Positions 1 to 9,233 of a stretch of 64,000 nt of DNA are shown one piece after another. This DNA is from Symploca sp. SIO1C2. GTDB taxonomy: Bacteria > Cyanobacteriota > Cyanobacteriia > Cyanobacteriales > Coleofasciculaceae. The DNA lies in NCBI GenBank assembly GCA_010672925.1, contig JAAHFP010000006.1:273262-337261 (forward strand), in the 5' to 3' direction. A model generated the notes under the pieces. It saw only the letters and a program-made list of their open reading frames with translations, searched no databases and was not told where the DNA came from. The position numbers and the translations under genes were made by a program. Positions within the stretch are counted from its first letter, which is position 1; every line of letters starts with the position of its first letter.

Positions 1-319
1 ATTAAATTTTAACGCTGCAAGCGTCTTGACTCTTATATACAATAAAGCGAAATATGTTACGACAAGTAAATATTGTCCAACCTTTGCCAACGACTAATGA
101 CCAATGATGATTCTCTTATCCTTTTAAATTGCTCATCTTGGCTCCAATGCCAACCGCAAAGTTATGCAAAGATTAGTAACAAATTAGCTTTTGTTATTAA
201 ATTTACAAGTTCACCTAATTAGAAAGTGCTACCGTTTAAACGGTGAGGGGTTCTGACAGTTATCATAAATTCTAGTGAGAGCCTCTGATTCTGTTGTCTT
301 TATTCTAGAGGTAATCGAG
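1..319. other. Intergenic region at window edge
   Basis: No open frame with a believable start and no RNA gene is visible here. The stretch is AT-rich and ends in a ribosome binding site (AGAGG) that serves the small membrane protein starting at the ATG just downstream. The promoter of that gene probably lies here, but I cannot assign boxes. Confidence 0.5.
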
Positions 320-571
320 ATGCTTTCAATTTCCCTGATTCTTCTCCTGGGCGCCGTAGGAAGCATCTTCTTGTTTCTACGAGCTTCTCACGAAGTTCCC
401 CGTGTTCTTGCAGTTGGCAGTGCAATTTTGTGTTTGATCTGTGGAGTTGCGATGGCACCTTGGCCGATTCAGCTCTTAGTATTTTTATTGATTCTCAGTT
501 TAGAAAGACTATATCCCTTCAAAACAGCTGTCTCAGAATCCTTGCCAATCTCACCTCGTCAAAGAAAGTAG
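320..571 (+). CDS. Small hypothetical membrane protein
   Basis: An 83-residue protein with two hydrophobic segments (about residues 3-20 and 30-60) separated by a short polar turn, and a polar tail ending in PRQRK. It is probably an inner or thylakoid membrane protein of unknown role. I chose the ATG at 320 because AGAGG lies eight bases upstream; a GTG 45 bases earlier would add 15 residues but has no such site. No family is recognised. The convergent DUF3598 gene ends about 80 bases downstream. Confidence 0.5.
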   Translation: MLSISLILLLGAVGSIFLFLRASHEVPRVLAVGSAILCLICGVAMAPWPIQLLVFLLILSLERLYPFKTAVSESLPISPRQRK

Positions 572-649
572 ATTGTTGTTTGTTATTTGTCATTTGTCAT
601 TTGGGAATATATATCTCGTCTCCGCGTCTCCCTACCTCCTGGTCTTCCT

Positions 650-1513
650 CTAGAATCTTTTAACTCTTTCCTCTTTGACCAAAGTCAGACTTAAAAAGTC
701 TCCCTTGTCGCTGTAGCTGCGAATTAGCCGCTGGCGATGATCTGGTTGATATAACCAACCAATTTCTAGCACAAAACGGTGACCAGGTTTAACTTCCCTT
801 GGGCAGTTGGAGGATGCACCATCTGGCAGCAGTAACACTTGAACAGGTAAGGTACTTTGGTCAAAATGAAGTATCGAACCGTCTATCCTAGCCGTAGAAG
901 TAATGGTGCGAACTGATGTTCCAGTACCAAATTTGAGCTGTTGTACTAGATGGTGATGATCCTCTTGCTGAAGTTTAAGGTGAGTGGAATAAGTTTCAGG
1001 AGATCGTGAGTCAGGATATATTGTTACCGCTTCCCCCTGCCATTCTCCTAGAAGTTGCTCCCAAGTCAATGCTGGACGTTCTGGTGCATCTGTACCAGCT
1101 AACTTTTCCCGAATCAAGGTTAGCCACGATAACTGATGAGCTTGATTAAACATCTGCACCAGACGCAGGCGACGATCACCTTCTATTAAAGCAAATTCTG
1201 CCCAAAATTGGGAAGATGCTATCCATTGTGTCGAACCTTGGGAAAAAGCACCAGTTTCACAAAACATGATATTTTGCTCAACATCAGTGAATTCGAGAAC
1301 TTGTTGCTTCTCTGGTTGATTTGGTGGAAAGCGGCGCAGAGTCAGACGAACAGTTTGATTTTCCTTAACTTCTTCCAGGTTCAAGATACTGGGAGTATCT
1401 CCCAATTGTTCCCCATCAGGTGAAAACTGGGTAAATGAACCTTGCCATTCACCAAGATTTTTGAGTAGACATTCCCATTGCGATCGCATCTGACTGAGTT
1501 TAGACTTCTTCAA
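650..1513 (-). CDS. DUF3598 family protein
   Basis: A 287-residue soluble protein resembling the cyanobacterial DUF3598 family, with two related halves. Each half opens with a W-x-x-L-L/GEWQG motif (near residues 13-25 and 150-160) followed by beta-rich sequence, as in lipocalin-like folds. The second half contains a hydrophobic core and ends in a basic tail. The molecular function of the family is unknown; lipocalin-like cyanobacterial relatives often bind pigments or lipids, but nothing here proves that. It stands alone on the minus strand, divergent from def. Confidence 0.75.
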   Translation of the reverse strand: MKKSKLSQMRSQWECLLKNLGEWQGSFTQFSPDGEQLGDTPSILNLEEVKENQTVRLTLRRFPPNQPEKQQVLEFTDVEQNIMFCETGAFSQGSTQWIASSQFWAEFALIEGDRRLRLVQMFNQAHQLSWLTLIREKLAGTDAPERPALTWEQLLGEWQGEAVTIYPDSRSPETYSTHLKLQQEDHHHLVQQLKFGTGTSVRTITSTARIDGSILHFDQSTLPVQVLLLPDGASSNCPREVKPGHRFVLEIGWLYQPDHRQRLIRSYSDKGDFLSLTLVKEERVKRF

Positions 1514-1847
1514 CTATCTATCATATCGCTGAAAAATTAGGAACGGGTAATACCCCTCATCCCAGCTCAGGGCTAACAGGAGAAAATGTACGCTAATACC
1601 GAGTGTTTACAACATTAAACTTCTTGCAGAAATCCGGGAAGGGTGAAGCATTGGCGGACAAAAACCTTGATTTTCTGGGCAATATGCTAGCGACAATGCT
1701 TCACCTCTACAGTCAACTATTTAATGAGTGAAGGAAGTCTACTAGTTGTTATCCAATTTTCACTAACTTAACCGATTGTTAGATTATGATGAGTATTAAG
1801 GGAAACTACAATTAAAACGATAACTGCACTCATCCTTAATCAACCCC
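1514..1847. other. Intergenic region with 12-bp inverted repeat
   Basis: The divergent spacer between the DUF3598 gene and def. It holds a perfect 12-bp inverted repeat (GGTGAAGCATTG at 1642-1653 and its complement at 1694-1705), which may be a small MITE-like element or a hairpin. No gene is visible. The def promoter should lie in the AT-rich part around 1740-1830. Confidence 0.5.
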
Positions 1848-2411
1848 ATGCCAGCTCAAGTTCTAGTAGAAAAGAAAAAATTAAAAAATCCCCCCTTACA
1901 GATCCATTATCTGGGTGATCGCGTCCTCCGTCAGCCTGCTAAGCGGGTGGCTAAGGTGGATCAACGTGTCCGGCATTTGGCGGAGCAAATGCTGCAAACT
2001 ATGTATAGTTCTGAAGGTATTGGTTTGGCTGCACCTCAGGTAGGAGTCAATAAACAAATTATTGTCATCGACTGCGAACCGGAAAACCCCACAAACCCGC
2101 CTCTGATTTTAATTAACCCTGTGATTAAGAGTTCCGGTAAAACTCTGTGTGATTCTCAAGAAGGTTGTTTGAGCATTCCAGGAGTTTACCTAGATGTTCG
2201 ACGGCCAGATGCAATCGAAGTTGCCTACAAAGATGAAAACGGACACCCAAAAACCCTAAAGGCAAAAGAGTTATTATCTCGTGTGATTCAGCATGAGATG
2301 GATCATCTCAAGGGCGTAATGTTTGTAGATCGAGTGGACAATAGTCTAGCTTTGACCGCGGAACTCAAAAAGTATGGCTTCGACCGCCAAGCAGTTAAAC
2401 CAATCACCTAA
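1848..2411 (+). CDS. def: Peptide deformylase
   Basis: Removes the formyl group from the N-terminal methionine of new proteins. All three family motifs are present: GIGLAAPQVG (residues 57-66), EGCLSIP with the metal-binding Cys107, and HEMDH with His149, catalytic Glu150 and His153. At 187 residues it has the usual length of a bacterial type 1 deformylase with a short N-terminal extension. A small membrane protein gene follows 16 bases later and may be co-transcribed. Confidence 0.97.
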   Translation: MPAQVLVEKKKLKNPPLQIHYLGDRVLRQPAKRVAKVDQRVRHLAEQMLQTMYSSEGIGLAAPQVGVNKQIIVIDCEPENPTNPPLILINPVIKSSGKTLCDSQEGCLSIPGVYLDVRRPDAIEVAYKDENGHPKTLKAKELLSRVIQHEMDHLKGVMFVDRVDNSLALTAELKKYGFDRQAVKPIT

Positions 2412-2427
2412 GGTATCTTGACCAATT

Positions 2428-2625
2428 ATGATGACCCCGAAAAGTGCTCTGTTTTTGTTGATTTCCTGCATTGCTGGCATTGCTGCTGTTGGTTCAATTT
2501 TTGAACTATCTTACGGAGAACCCCAACTAGGTTCCTTGGCTACAGGTATTATTCTGACGGCAAGTATTCCTTTAGGGGGTTTCTCTTTCTACGCTGCAGT
2601 TCGTGATGCGAGGGCAAATCAATAA
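2428..2625 (+). CDS. Small conserved membrane protein
   Basis: A 65-residue protein with two predicted membrane helices (about residues 6-25 and 36-58) and a polar end (RDARANQ). It has no recognised domain but looks like the small two-helix proteins conserved among cyanobacteria. It begins 16 bases after the def stop codon on the same strand, so read-through transcription from def is likely. Function unknown. Confidence 0.65.
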   Translation: MMTPKSALFLLISCIAGIAAVGSIFELSYGEPQLGSLATGIILTASIPLGGFSFYAAVRDARANQ

Positions 2626-3010
2626 ACTCAAACCCTTGAATTGTTCAGATTTAGTAATTTCTGACCTTACCCAAGAGGTTAATTCAACAACTTGTCGCTT
2701 TTAGGAAGCTAACCAGAAAAAGGGGCAATCTTCCTAAACCATGCCATCAAAATCTACCAGTCAAAACAATTCAAAATTAAAGACGATTAGTGGGGCTTGT
2801 ACCCAAAATTAGTCAATCCAAAATTATCTTTTCCTAATTTGGCATTTGGCATTTGGCATTTTGAATTCAAAAAATGGTCATGGTTTGTTATTTGTTATTT
2901 CTTGTTTTTAAAATGAGGGTTCCCTACACCCCAAATCAGCTTTCCTCAGCTCCCTTTAACGACTAACAACCAACAACTAACAACCAACAACCAAAAACCA
3001 ACAACTAAGC
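2626..3010. other. Intergenic region with short tandem repeats
   Basis: No convincing gene. The stretch holds several short simple repeats: a triple of CATTTGG near 2840-2860 and a run of variants of CAACAACTAA and CAACCAA from about 2960 to the start of the next gene. Such heptameric repeats are typical of filamentous cyanobacterial spacers. Confidence 0.55.
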
Positions 3011-4390
3011 GTGACTGGTCAACTCTACAAAGGATATTTGAGACAGTTGTCTACTGGTAGTACACCAGGCTTGCCATTGTTAGAGTATACAATCTCTAAC
3101 AATCAAGAGATAGTGATCGGACGAGACCCCAACTGTCACATTGTTTTAGATCAGCGTCAGTATACAATCGTATCACGGCGTCATCTAGCAATTCGCTCCG
3201 TCTTATCTCAGAAAAATTTACCCCAATGGGAAATTTGTGATCTCGATAGTGCCAATGGTACTTATCTTAATGGACAGCTTGTGCAAAGTTGTCAGAAGCT
3301 AGTTTCAGGCGATCGCATTGAGTTAGGCCAAAATGGTCCACAATTTATCTTTGAGGATTACTCTAACCACAGTCCTAGCTCTTCATTATCTTCTAGTTCA
3401 AAATCTAATGCCCCAGCAGCTATCAGCCAGCCAACTAAACGTCCTAGTGTTTCAGGAAGATCTAGAGATTTAGTAACTTTAACCCAATTATTTCCGATTT
3501 TTTCCACAGGACGGGATTTAACTCGGAAAGCCTTTTTGATTCCAGGTATTCTGACGGTATTCTTTGTTGTCTTAATGTTTGCTGCTGTTGGTGAGCCAAT
3601 AGTATTTAACTTGCTCATTGCTGTTTATTTAGCAGGAGCAGCTTTATTTGTTGTCTATCAACTTTGTGGTAAACCTAAGCCTTGGTGGGTGTTGCTCAGT
3701 TGTGCCATCACCACTGGTTTAATCTTAATTAGTCCCCTACTATCGGTATTTATCACAGTTTTTCGAGAAATTTTACCTGGAAACCTGCCCAATCCGGGAG
3801 AACAAATTAGTTTTGGCTCCTTACTCATCCAAATGTTTTTTGGTGCAGGGTTGATGGAAGAATTACTCAAGGCATTACCGGTATTAGGAGCATTTTGCTT
3901 CGGTAAACTACTGCGCTTCCCTTGGAAACAACGAGTTGGTATTTGGGAACCTCTAGATGGGATTTTATTAGGAGCAGCATCAGCTGTGGGTTTCACCCTA
4001 GTAGAAACCTTAGGTCAATATGTTCCTGAAATTATCAACAATGTACCCTTGCAAGCTAGTGAAGGACAAGGACAGCTGTTAGGATTACAGTTGCTAATAC
4101 CCCGTGTTCTCGGTTCAGTAGCAGGACATATGGCCTACAGTGGTTACTTGGGTTATTTCATTGGCTTAAGTGTTCTCAAACCCCGTCAAGGTTGGTTGAT
4201 TTTGCTTATTGGCTATATTAGTGCTTCTGCTCTTCATGCCCTTTGGAACACCACAGGATATATTAGTGGTTTACTCTTAGCCATAGTTGGAGTATTATCC
4301 TACGCTTTTTTGGCAGCAGCAATTCTAAAAGCTAGAGCCCTTTCTCCCACGCGATCGCAAAACTTTGCTACTCGCTTTTTTGGAGATTGA
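3011..4390 (+). CDS. FHA domain-PrsW intramembrane protease fusion
   Basis: The N-terminal 115 residues form an FHA phosphothreonine-binding domain: IGRDPNC, SRRHL, the SANGTYLNG turn and SGDRIEL. A serine-rich linker (about residues 118-150) follows, then a multi-helix membrane region. That region carries PrsW-type motifs: MEELLK with paired glutamates near 283-284, EPLDGILLG...TLVETL, and HMAYSGYLGY with SALHALWN. PrsW proteins are glutamic intramembrane proteases that cleave membrane substrates such as anti-sigma factors. Here the FHA domain could recruit a phosphorylated partner, which is inference. The start is a GTG directly behind a repeat-rich leader; no neighbour suggests a substrate. 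Confidence 0.85.
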   Translation: MTGQLYKGYLRQLSTGSTPGLPLLEYTISNNQEIVIGRDPNCHIVLDQRQYTIVSRRHLAIRSVLSQKNLPQWEICDLDSANGTYLNGQLVQSCQKLVSGDRIELGQNGPQFIFEDYSNHSPSSSLSSSSKSNAPAAISQPTKRPSVSGRSRDLVTLTQLFPIFSTGRDLTRKAFLIPGILTVFFVVLMFAAVGEPIVFNLLIAVYLAGAALFVVYQLCGKPKPWWVLLSCAITTGLILISPLLSVFITVFREILPGNLPNPGEQISFGSLLIQMFFGAGLMEELLKALPVLGAFCFGKLLRFPWKQRVGIWEPLDGILLGAASAVGFTLVETLGQYVPEIINNVPLQASEGQGQLLGLQLLIPRVLGSVAGHMAYSGYLGYFIGLSVLKPRQGWLILLIGYISASALHALWNTTGYISGLLLAIVGVLSYAFLAAAILKARALSPTRSQNFATRFFGD

Positions 4391-4570
4391 CCAGGGAGAT
4401 TTTAGATTTTAGATTTTAGATTTTAGATTGAATAATTAAATTCAATGGCTAACTTCAGCATGATTTGAGTCAAAAAAGCTAAAGGTTATACCAAAAATAA
4501 AAGTCCTGACATACATACTTCCGATCTCGCCTCCTGCCTGAAGAGTATGACGCCACCTTAGATTTTTGTA

Positions 4571-5647
4571 TTAAGTTATCGGTTGTAGCATTCCAGAAGA
4601 TTTGAGAGATGCTAAATCTGAGTTACCGGTGCAAAATAAAGCCGTTTCTAACTCAGCAATCAAAATATCAGTAAACTCATCCAAAGCTGCTTCTGATGTA
4701 GCCGCTGCTTCTAGGAAGGGTCGGGCTAAACCTGCGAGATCTCCACCTAAAGCAATAGCTTTGGCAATATCGAGTCCATTCTTAAGTCCGCCGGAAGCAA
4801 TCAGGGGAATCTCCGGAACAACAGCCCGAATACTCCTCAGACATTCAGCCGTCGGTAACCCCCAGTCTGCAAAAGTTTGTCCCAGACGGCGCTGTTTATG
4901 ATCTTTTGCCCGTTGACTTTCAACTTTTGCCCAGGATGTTCCACCAGCCCCAGCAACATCGATAGCGGCTACTCCAGCTGCAATTAAACGTTGTGCTACA
5001 GGGGAAGAAATCCCATTTCCCACTTCTTTGACGACGACAGGAACAGGTAATTCTTCACACAATTGAGCAATTTTAGGCAATAATTCCTTAAAGTTCTTAT
5101 CTCCCCTAGATTGGACACATTCTTGCAAAGGGTTGAGATGAAGAATCAAAGCATCAGCTTCAAGTAATTCCACTACCCGCAAACATTCCTCTAAACCATA
5201 TCCATAGTTCAACTGTACAGCACCGATATTCGCTAGAAGTAGGATATCCGGAGCGCAGGAACGAACAGCAAACGTCGGGGCTAAAGACGGTTGTTCCACA
5301 ATAATCCGTTGAGAACCAACACCCATTGCCAAGCCATAACGTTGAGCAACCGTTGCTAATCTGGTATTGACTAAACGAGCAAATTCTGTCCCACCCGTCA
5401 TCGACGAAATCAGAATCGGGGCTTTTAATGATTTCCCCAAAAAATGGGTTGCTAAATTGATATCGTCATAGTCAAGTTCCGGAAGACAACAATGGGTAAA
5501 GCGATAGCCTTCAAAACCACTGGTGACCTGGCGAAACTCCACATCTTCTTCTAAGCAAACCCTCAGATGCTCTGCTTTGCGAGTCTCTATTTCCGTATCT
5601 AAGGGGCTTGGTGGTTCTGAATCAGAAATTTGACTTGAAATATTCAT
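4571..5647 (-). CDS. fni: Type 2 isopentenyl-diphosphate delta-isomerase
   Basis: The FMN- and NADPH-dependent enzyme that interconverts isopentenyl and dimethylallyl diphosphate, feeding carotenoid, phytol and quinone synthesis. The protein shows [11 protein letters not shown] near the N-terminus, [50 protein letters not shown] and the phosphate-binding [21 protein letters not shown]. From the chosen ATG it is 358 residues, close to the family norm. An upstream in-frame ATG at 5734 would add 29 residues that do not look conserved. It is a single gene on the minus strand. Confidence 0.95.
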   Translation of the reverse strand: MNISSQISDSEPPSPLDTEIETRKAEHLRVCLEEDVEFRQVTSGFEGYRFTHCCLPELDYDDINLATHFLGKSLKAPILISSMTGGTEFARLVNTRLATVAQRYGLAMGVGSQRIIVEQPSLAPTFAVRSCAPDILLLANIGAVQLNYGYGLEECLRVVELLEADALILHLNPLQECVQSRGDKNFKELLPKIAQLCEELPVPVVVKEVGNGISSPVAQRLIAAGVAAIDVAGAGGTSWAKVESQRAKDHKQRRLGQTFADWGLPTAECLRSIRAVVPEIPLIASGGLKNGLDIAKAIALGGDLAGLARPFLEAAATSEAALDEFTDILIAELETALFCTGNSDLASLKSSGMLQPIT

Positions 5648-5870
5648 CAGTTCACAAGTTTGGCGAGTTTGCGGGCTGAAAAAGTCACGGGAATATTCAT
5701 CTGAACAGTTTCCTGAAACTTGGCTACATTCCACTCAGCAATAGTGAAAATCCCTAGTTTTTCAAACAATAGAGATGATACACTATCCTGAGTGTCGTAG
5801 CTAGAAAATCCCAACTCGCTTTTTTAAAGACTGAATTGGAAGCTATCAGCTTTGTTGCAGAGGCTAATTA

Positions 5871-6098
5871 CTACTCAATAATTTCCTCGTACTGATTGAG
5901 ATTGCTTTCTCGATGCTGCTTCATTTCTACCAAAATATCCTCTAATGATTTGTGCTTTAACCACTGATGACGTTCTTTTGTATAGTCCCCTTGTCCAGGA
6001 CTGAAATACTGAATAAATCTTATTGCATCGACAACCCCCAAATAATCAACCAATGCTTGGTAACCTTGTTTGATGATCTCCTGCTGTGTTCTAATCAT
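5871..6098 (-). CDS. Small conserved protein, probable partner of the PIN gene
   Basis: A 75-residue acidic, helical protein (QGYQALVDYLGVVDAIRFIQ, then GDYTKERHQWL and an E-rich tail). It begins 17 bases after the degraded PIN gene on the same strand. I know similar small proteins next to PIN-domain genes in cyanobacteria, so an antitoxin or toxin-associated role is plausible. However, it lacks a recognisable DNA-binding motif and lies downstream rather than upstream of the toxin. The frame is intact although its partner is broken. Confidence 0.6.
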   Translation of the reverse strand: MIRTQQEIIKQGYQALVDYLGVVDAIRFIQYFSPGQGDYTKERHQWLKHKSLEDILVEMKQHRESNLNQYEEIIE

Positions 6099-6115
6099 TG
6101 TTTAGTTTCTTCTAT

Positions 6116-6518
6116 TTATAAAACCTCTACTAGCCATTGCATGGGATTATTAATTTTTACATTAATAGATTGAAGATTTTTCTGGGCTTTTTTTATAAGT
6201 CGATCATCTGTTGTAAGGAAGATATCCGCTTGGCTTCTTTCGGCACTTGCGATATGAGCAGCGTCGTAGCAAGAAAATCCCAATTTTTGGAGTTCTGCGA
6301 TTCGCTCTAGGATAAATTGACTGCTAATGATTTTAATTTTAGCGATCGCGAGTATTGTTTTTACATTCTTGAGTCTTTCTAGATCAGGGGTTTGGTCTAA
6401 TTCTGCTTCTAGAGCAGTGCTTGTGATCAGTTTCGGGAGCAATACAGGATTGTGTTTGGTCATCAAATGGACGATTGAGGCAACAAGCATCTAGATAAAT
6501 TCTATATTTTTCACTCAT
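6116..6518 (-). pseudogene. Degraded PIN-domain toxin (VapC-like)
   Basis: PIN proteins are Mg-dependent ribonucleases, often the toxin of VapBC-type modules. The first 23 residues from the ATG at 6518 (MSEKYRIYLDACCLNRPFDD) give the typical first strand with its catalytic Asp. About 35 codons in, that frame leaves the family sequence. The family resumes in another frame at TALEAELDQTPD and runs to the end, including CYDAAHIASAE and FLTTDDRLIK. The join looks like loss of roughly 14 residues plus a frame change, so no full-length toxin can be made. A GTG/ATG-initiated 124-residue remnant is still open. Confidence 0.75.
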
Positions 6519-6588
6519 GCCTATCTTTTTAGGTTGATGCTCATCACATCCTAATGCAGCTGTTGCAGTGTTACTTAGCAAGCCTTAA

Positions 6589-6660
6589 TGGGCGATACTG
6601 GATTTGAACCAGTGACGTCCTGCTTGTAAGGCAGGCGCTCTACCGCTGAGCTAATCGCCC
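6589..6660 (-). tRNA. tRNA-Val(UAC)
   Basis: The minus strand folds into a full cloverleaf of 72 nt without CCA. It has the acceptor stem GGGCGAT/ATCGCCC, D arm GCTC-AGCGGTA-GAGC, anticodon stem CCTGC/GCAGG around loop CTTACAA, a 5-base variable loop, and T arm ACTGG-TTCAAAT-CCAGT. The anticodon TAC reads valine GTA codons. CCA is not encoded. Confidence 0.97.
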
Positions 6661-6703
6661 GTTACCGTTATGATATTTAGGATAACACAAAAATAGAACA
6701 AAT

Positions 6704-7336
6704 ATGCCTTCTGGTCAAACACATGATCGGATTACTCTGTGGAGTTTGCCAGTAGTAACGGCTCTAACCCTTGCTGTGACAAGGAATAGTGACTTGACGC
6801 TGCTCGTTGCTGGAGGCTTTTTTTTTAGTGGACTAATGTTAAGTCCTGACCTAGATTTGCGATCGCGACCTTTTAAACGGTGGGGTTACTTGCGCTGGAT
6901 TTGGATACCTTACCAGAGGATGATGCGTCACCGCTCTGTTTTTTCCCATGGAATGTTGGTGGGAACAACATTGCGGGTGCTTTATTTACTTAGTTGGGTA
7001 ATTTTATTGACATTGTTCATTGTTGCTGTTGCCCATTTGTTCGGGGGGGAACCTGTTCCTTGGCAGGAATTTGCTCTAAGCGTGGTGCGATCGCTTTTTA
7101 GTTATCGAGTCAAGTTGATCGCACTGTTTATCGGTTTGGAGTTGGGAGCAAGTAGTCATTATCTGGCAGATTGGAGTAGTTCCGCTTACAAGCGTTGGCA
7201 AAAGATGGGGGCGAAGGGATGGTTTTCTGGAGTCGGGAAGCCTCAGAAGTCAAAGCGCAAGTCTACTCGTCAGTCTTCGGGCCGCAGTCGGAAAAAGCAA
7301 CCCCAAAAATCTAGAGGAAACAGAAGGAAGAGTTAA
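6704..7336 (+). CDS. DUF2227 family putative metal-binding membrane protein
   Basis: A 210-residue protein with conserved polar motifs typical of the cyanobacterial DUF2227 metal-binding family: GQTHDRIT at the N-terminus, SPDLDL near residue 47, HRSVFSHG near residue 78 and SSHYLADW near residue 150. His and Asp residues in these motifs resemble the metal ligands of YdjM-like phospholipase C relatives. Three or four hydrophobic segments suggest membrane location. The tail is strongly basic (KKSKRKS...RKKQPQKSRG). The substrate is unknown. Confidence 0.75.
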   Translation: MPSGQTHDRITLWSLPVVTALTLAVTRNSDLTLLVAGGFFFSGLMLSPDLDLRSRPFKRWGYLRWIWIPYQRMMRHRSVFSHGMLVGTTLRVLYLLSWVILLTLFIVAVAHLFGGEPVPWQEFALSVVRSLFSYRVKLIALFIGLELGASSHYLADWSSSAYKRWQKMGAKGWFSGVGKPQKSKRKSTRQSSGRSRKKQPQKSRGNRRKS

Positions 7337-7400
7337 TTGCCAATGTTCTACTAAAAGCAATAAAGTAAAGAATAATTAAGTACCATCGGAGTATTCCTTA

Positions 7401-8240
7401 ATGCCTAGTTTCCAGGAGCCAGCTCAACTGATGACTCAAGTTTCTGTATTAGAGGCACTGCAACGGTTAATTGATGTAGTTGCTCAATTGCGTTCTCCCG
7501 ATGGTTGTCCTTGGGACCGAGCCCAAACTATGGAAACTTTGACTCCTTATGTTATTGAGGAGGCTTATGAAGTGGTAGATGCCATTAAGAGTGGAGAGCA
7601 AGCAGCGATCGCGGAGGAACTAGGGGACTTATTATTACAAGTAGTACTCCAAGCTCAAATTGCTAGCGAGGAAGGTAAATTTTGCTTAACAGAAGTAGCT
7701 CAAGGGATTACCGAAAAGCTGATCCGCCGTCATCCTCATGTGTTTGGTGATCTCCGTGTACAAAATGTAGAGGAAGTTCATTACCACTGGGAACAAATAA
7801 AAGCGGCAGAAAAAGGGGAGACCCCGGCTCAAGCGCAACTCCTCAGTCGCAAACTCCATCGCTATACTAGGACATTACCACCATTGATGGGGGGTATGAA
7901 AATTTCTCAAAAAGCTGCTGGTGCTGGGTTTGAGTGGGATGATGTTGAAGGGGTTTGGGAAAAATTTAACGAAGAGTTAGGGGAATTAAAACAAGCACTT
8001 GAGCAAGAAAGTAAAACTGAGCAGCAAGCAGAATTAGGAGATTTACTATTTACCCTGATTAATATTGCTCGTTGGTACGATCTTGACCCTTCAGAAGCTT
8101 TGCAGGGAACCAACCAGCGATTTGTTCAACGTCTATCTAAAATGGAAGCAGTTGCAGAGCGTCCTCTTTCAGATTACACCTTGGACGAATTAGAGTATCT
8201 TTGGCAGCAAGCTAAAACTCAACTGGCACAGGAAAGATAA
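7401..8240 (+). CDS. mazG: Nucleoside triphosphate pyrophosphohydrolase MazG
   Basis: Hydrolyses nucleoside triphosphates to monophosphates and pyrophosphate, a house-cleaning role. The protein has the two tandem MazG domains. The first contains GCPWDRAQTMETL, EEAYEVVDAI and EELGDLLLQV; the second contains GFEWDDVEGVWEK, EELGELKQAL and AELGDLLFTL. The acidic residues in these motifs bind Mg. At 279 residues it matches the usual length. rpmF follows 68 bases later on the same strand. Confidence 0.96.
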   Translation: MPSFQEPAQLMTQVSVLEALQRLIDVVAQLRSPDGCPWDRAQTMETLTPYVIEEAYEVVDAIKSGEQAAIAEELGDLLLQVVLQAQIASEEGKFCLTEVAQGITEKLIRRHPHVFGDLRVQNVEEVHYHWEQIKAAEKGETPAQAQLLSRKLHRYTRTLPPLMGGMKISQKAAGAGFEWDDVEGVWEKFNEELGELKQALEQESKTEQQAELGDLLFTLINIARWYDLDPSEALQGTNQRFVQRLSKMEAVAERPLSDYTLDELEYLWQQAKTQLAQER

Positions 8241-8308
8241 AGATAAAAAAGGCAACAGGCAAGAGGCTGTTAAGATAGAAAGGTTGTCCAAAATTTAGAA
8301 CTAACCCC

Positions 8309-8479
8309 ATGGCTGTTCCAAAGAAGAAAACTTCAAAATCCAAGCGAAACAAGCGCAAAGCTACTTGGAAGCGCAAAGCAACATTGGAAGCACAAAAGGC
8401 TCTTTCTCTAGGCAAAGCTGTCTTAAGTGGGCGCTCTTCCTTTGTCTATCCTACTGATGATGAAGAGGAAGATAGCTAA
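8309..8479 (+). CDS. rpmF: 50S ribosomal protein L32
   Basis: A 56-residue ribosomal protein beginning [20 protein letters not shown], which is the standard L32 N-terminus, followed by a helix with [21 protein letters not shown] and an acidic tail DDEEEDS. It is part of the large ribosomal subunit. Like other cyanobacterial L32 proteins it lacks the zinc cysteines. It sits between mazG and the oxidoreductase gene, with 24 bases to the latter, so the three may share a transcript. Confidence 0.97.
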   Translation: MAVPKKKTSKSKRNKRKATWKRKATLEAQKALSLGKAVLSGRSSFVYPTDDEEEDS

Positions 8480-8503
8480 CAATCAAATCTATAGAAGGAA
8501 ACC

Positions 8504-9094
8504 ATGGGCGGAAAATTCTTCCGTAAACCAGAACCAGAGGAAAGCAATCGCGTTCCTCCTGGTCAACATCTAGCAAAAGGCTTTCCCGTACTAACCTACG
8601 GCGATACTCCCCAAATCACCACAGATAATTGGGAATTTAATGTCTGGGGCTTAGTCAAAGAAAAGACCTTCAGTTGGTCAGATTTTATGGCAATGCCCCA
8701 ACATGATTTCACTAAAGATTTTCACTGTGTGACGCGCTGGTCTAAGCTAGATGTTCAATGGACTGGTATTAAAGTTACTGATGTGATGAAGCAGCTGGAG
8801 CTTGACTCCAAAGCAAGCCACATTATGATTCACTGTTATGGCGGCTACACCACTAATCTTCCTCTGGGAGAGTTTGTAAAGGAAGAGAACTTTTTCGCTC
8901 ATACCTTGTTCGATGAACCCTTACCAGTAAAGCATGGTGGCCCTATGCGATTAGTTGTCCCCCACCTTTATGCCTGGAAAAGCGCCAAGTGGATTAATGG
9001 TTTAGAATTTCTCGACCACGAAGCATTAGGATTCTGGGAGCTTAACGGTTATCATCATCGAGGTGAGCCTTGGGCTCAAGAGCGCTACAGTTAG
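8504..9094 (+). CDS. Sulfite oxidase-like molybdopterin oxidoreductase
   Basis: A 196-residue single-domain protein of the sulfite oxidase molybdopterin-binding family. The molybdenum-ligating cysteine lies in FHCVTRWSKLD (Cys75). Other family motifs are QWTGIKVTDVM, IHCYGGYTTNLPL, KHGGPMRLVVPHLYAWKSAKWI and the final GYHHRGEPWAQERY. It has no signal peptide and no dimerisation or heme domain, so it is the short soluble type whose substrate is not established. The start ATG follows the ribosome binding site GAAGGAAA. Confidence 0.9.
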   Translation: MGGKFFRKPEPEESNRVPPGQHLAKGFPVLTYGDTPQITTDNWEFNVWGLVKEKTFSWSDFMAMPQHDFTKDFHCVTRWSKLDVQWTGIKVTDVMKQLELDSKASHIMIHCYGGYTTNLPLGEFVKEENFFAHTLFDEPLPVKHGGPMRLVVPHLYAWKSAKWINGLEFLDHEALGFWELNGYHHRGEPWAQERYS

Positions 9095-9159
9095 TCATGT
9101 GTTATTTGTAAGGGTTTGAGCCCTATTTACTTTCGTAACATAGTTCGGCTTATTTCCAC

Positions 9160-9233
9160 CTAACACCTAATACCTAACACCTAATACCTAACACCTAACA
9201 CCTAATACCAATACCTAACACCTAATACCCTCC
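9160..9233. repeat. Short tandem repeat CACCTAATAC/CACCTAACAC
   Basis: About eight degenerate units of CACCTAAYAC stand head to tail directly after the oxidoreductase gene and run into the 3' end of the next minus-strand gene. The same unit recurs near 18738-18792. This is the class of short tandemly repeated sequence common in cyanobacterial spacers. Confidence 0.8.
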
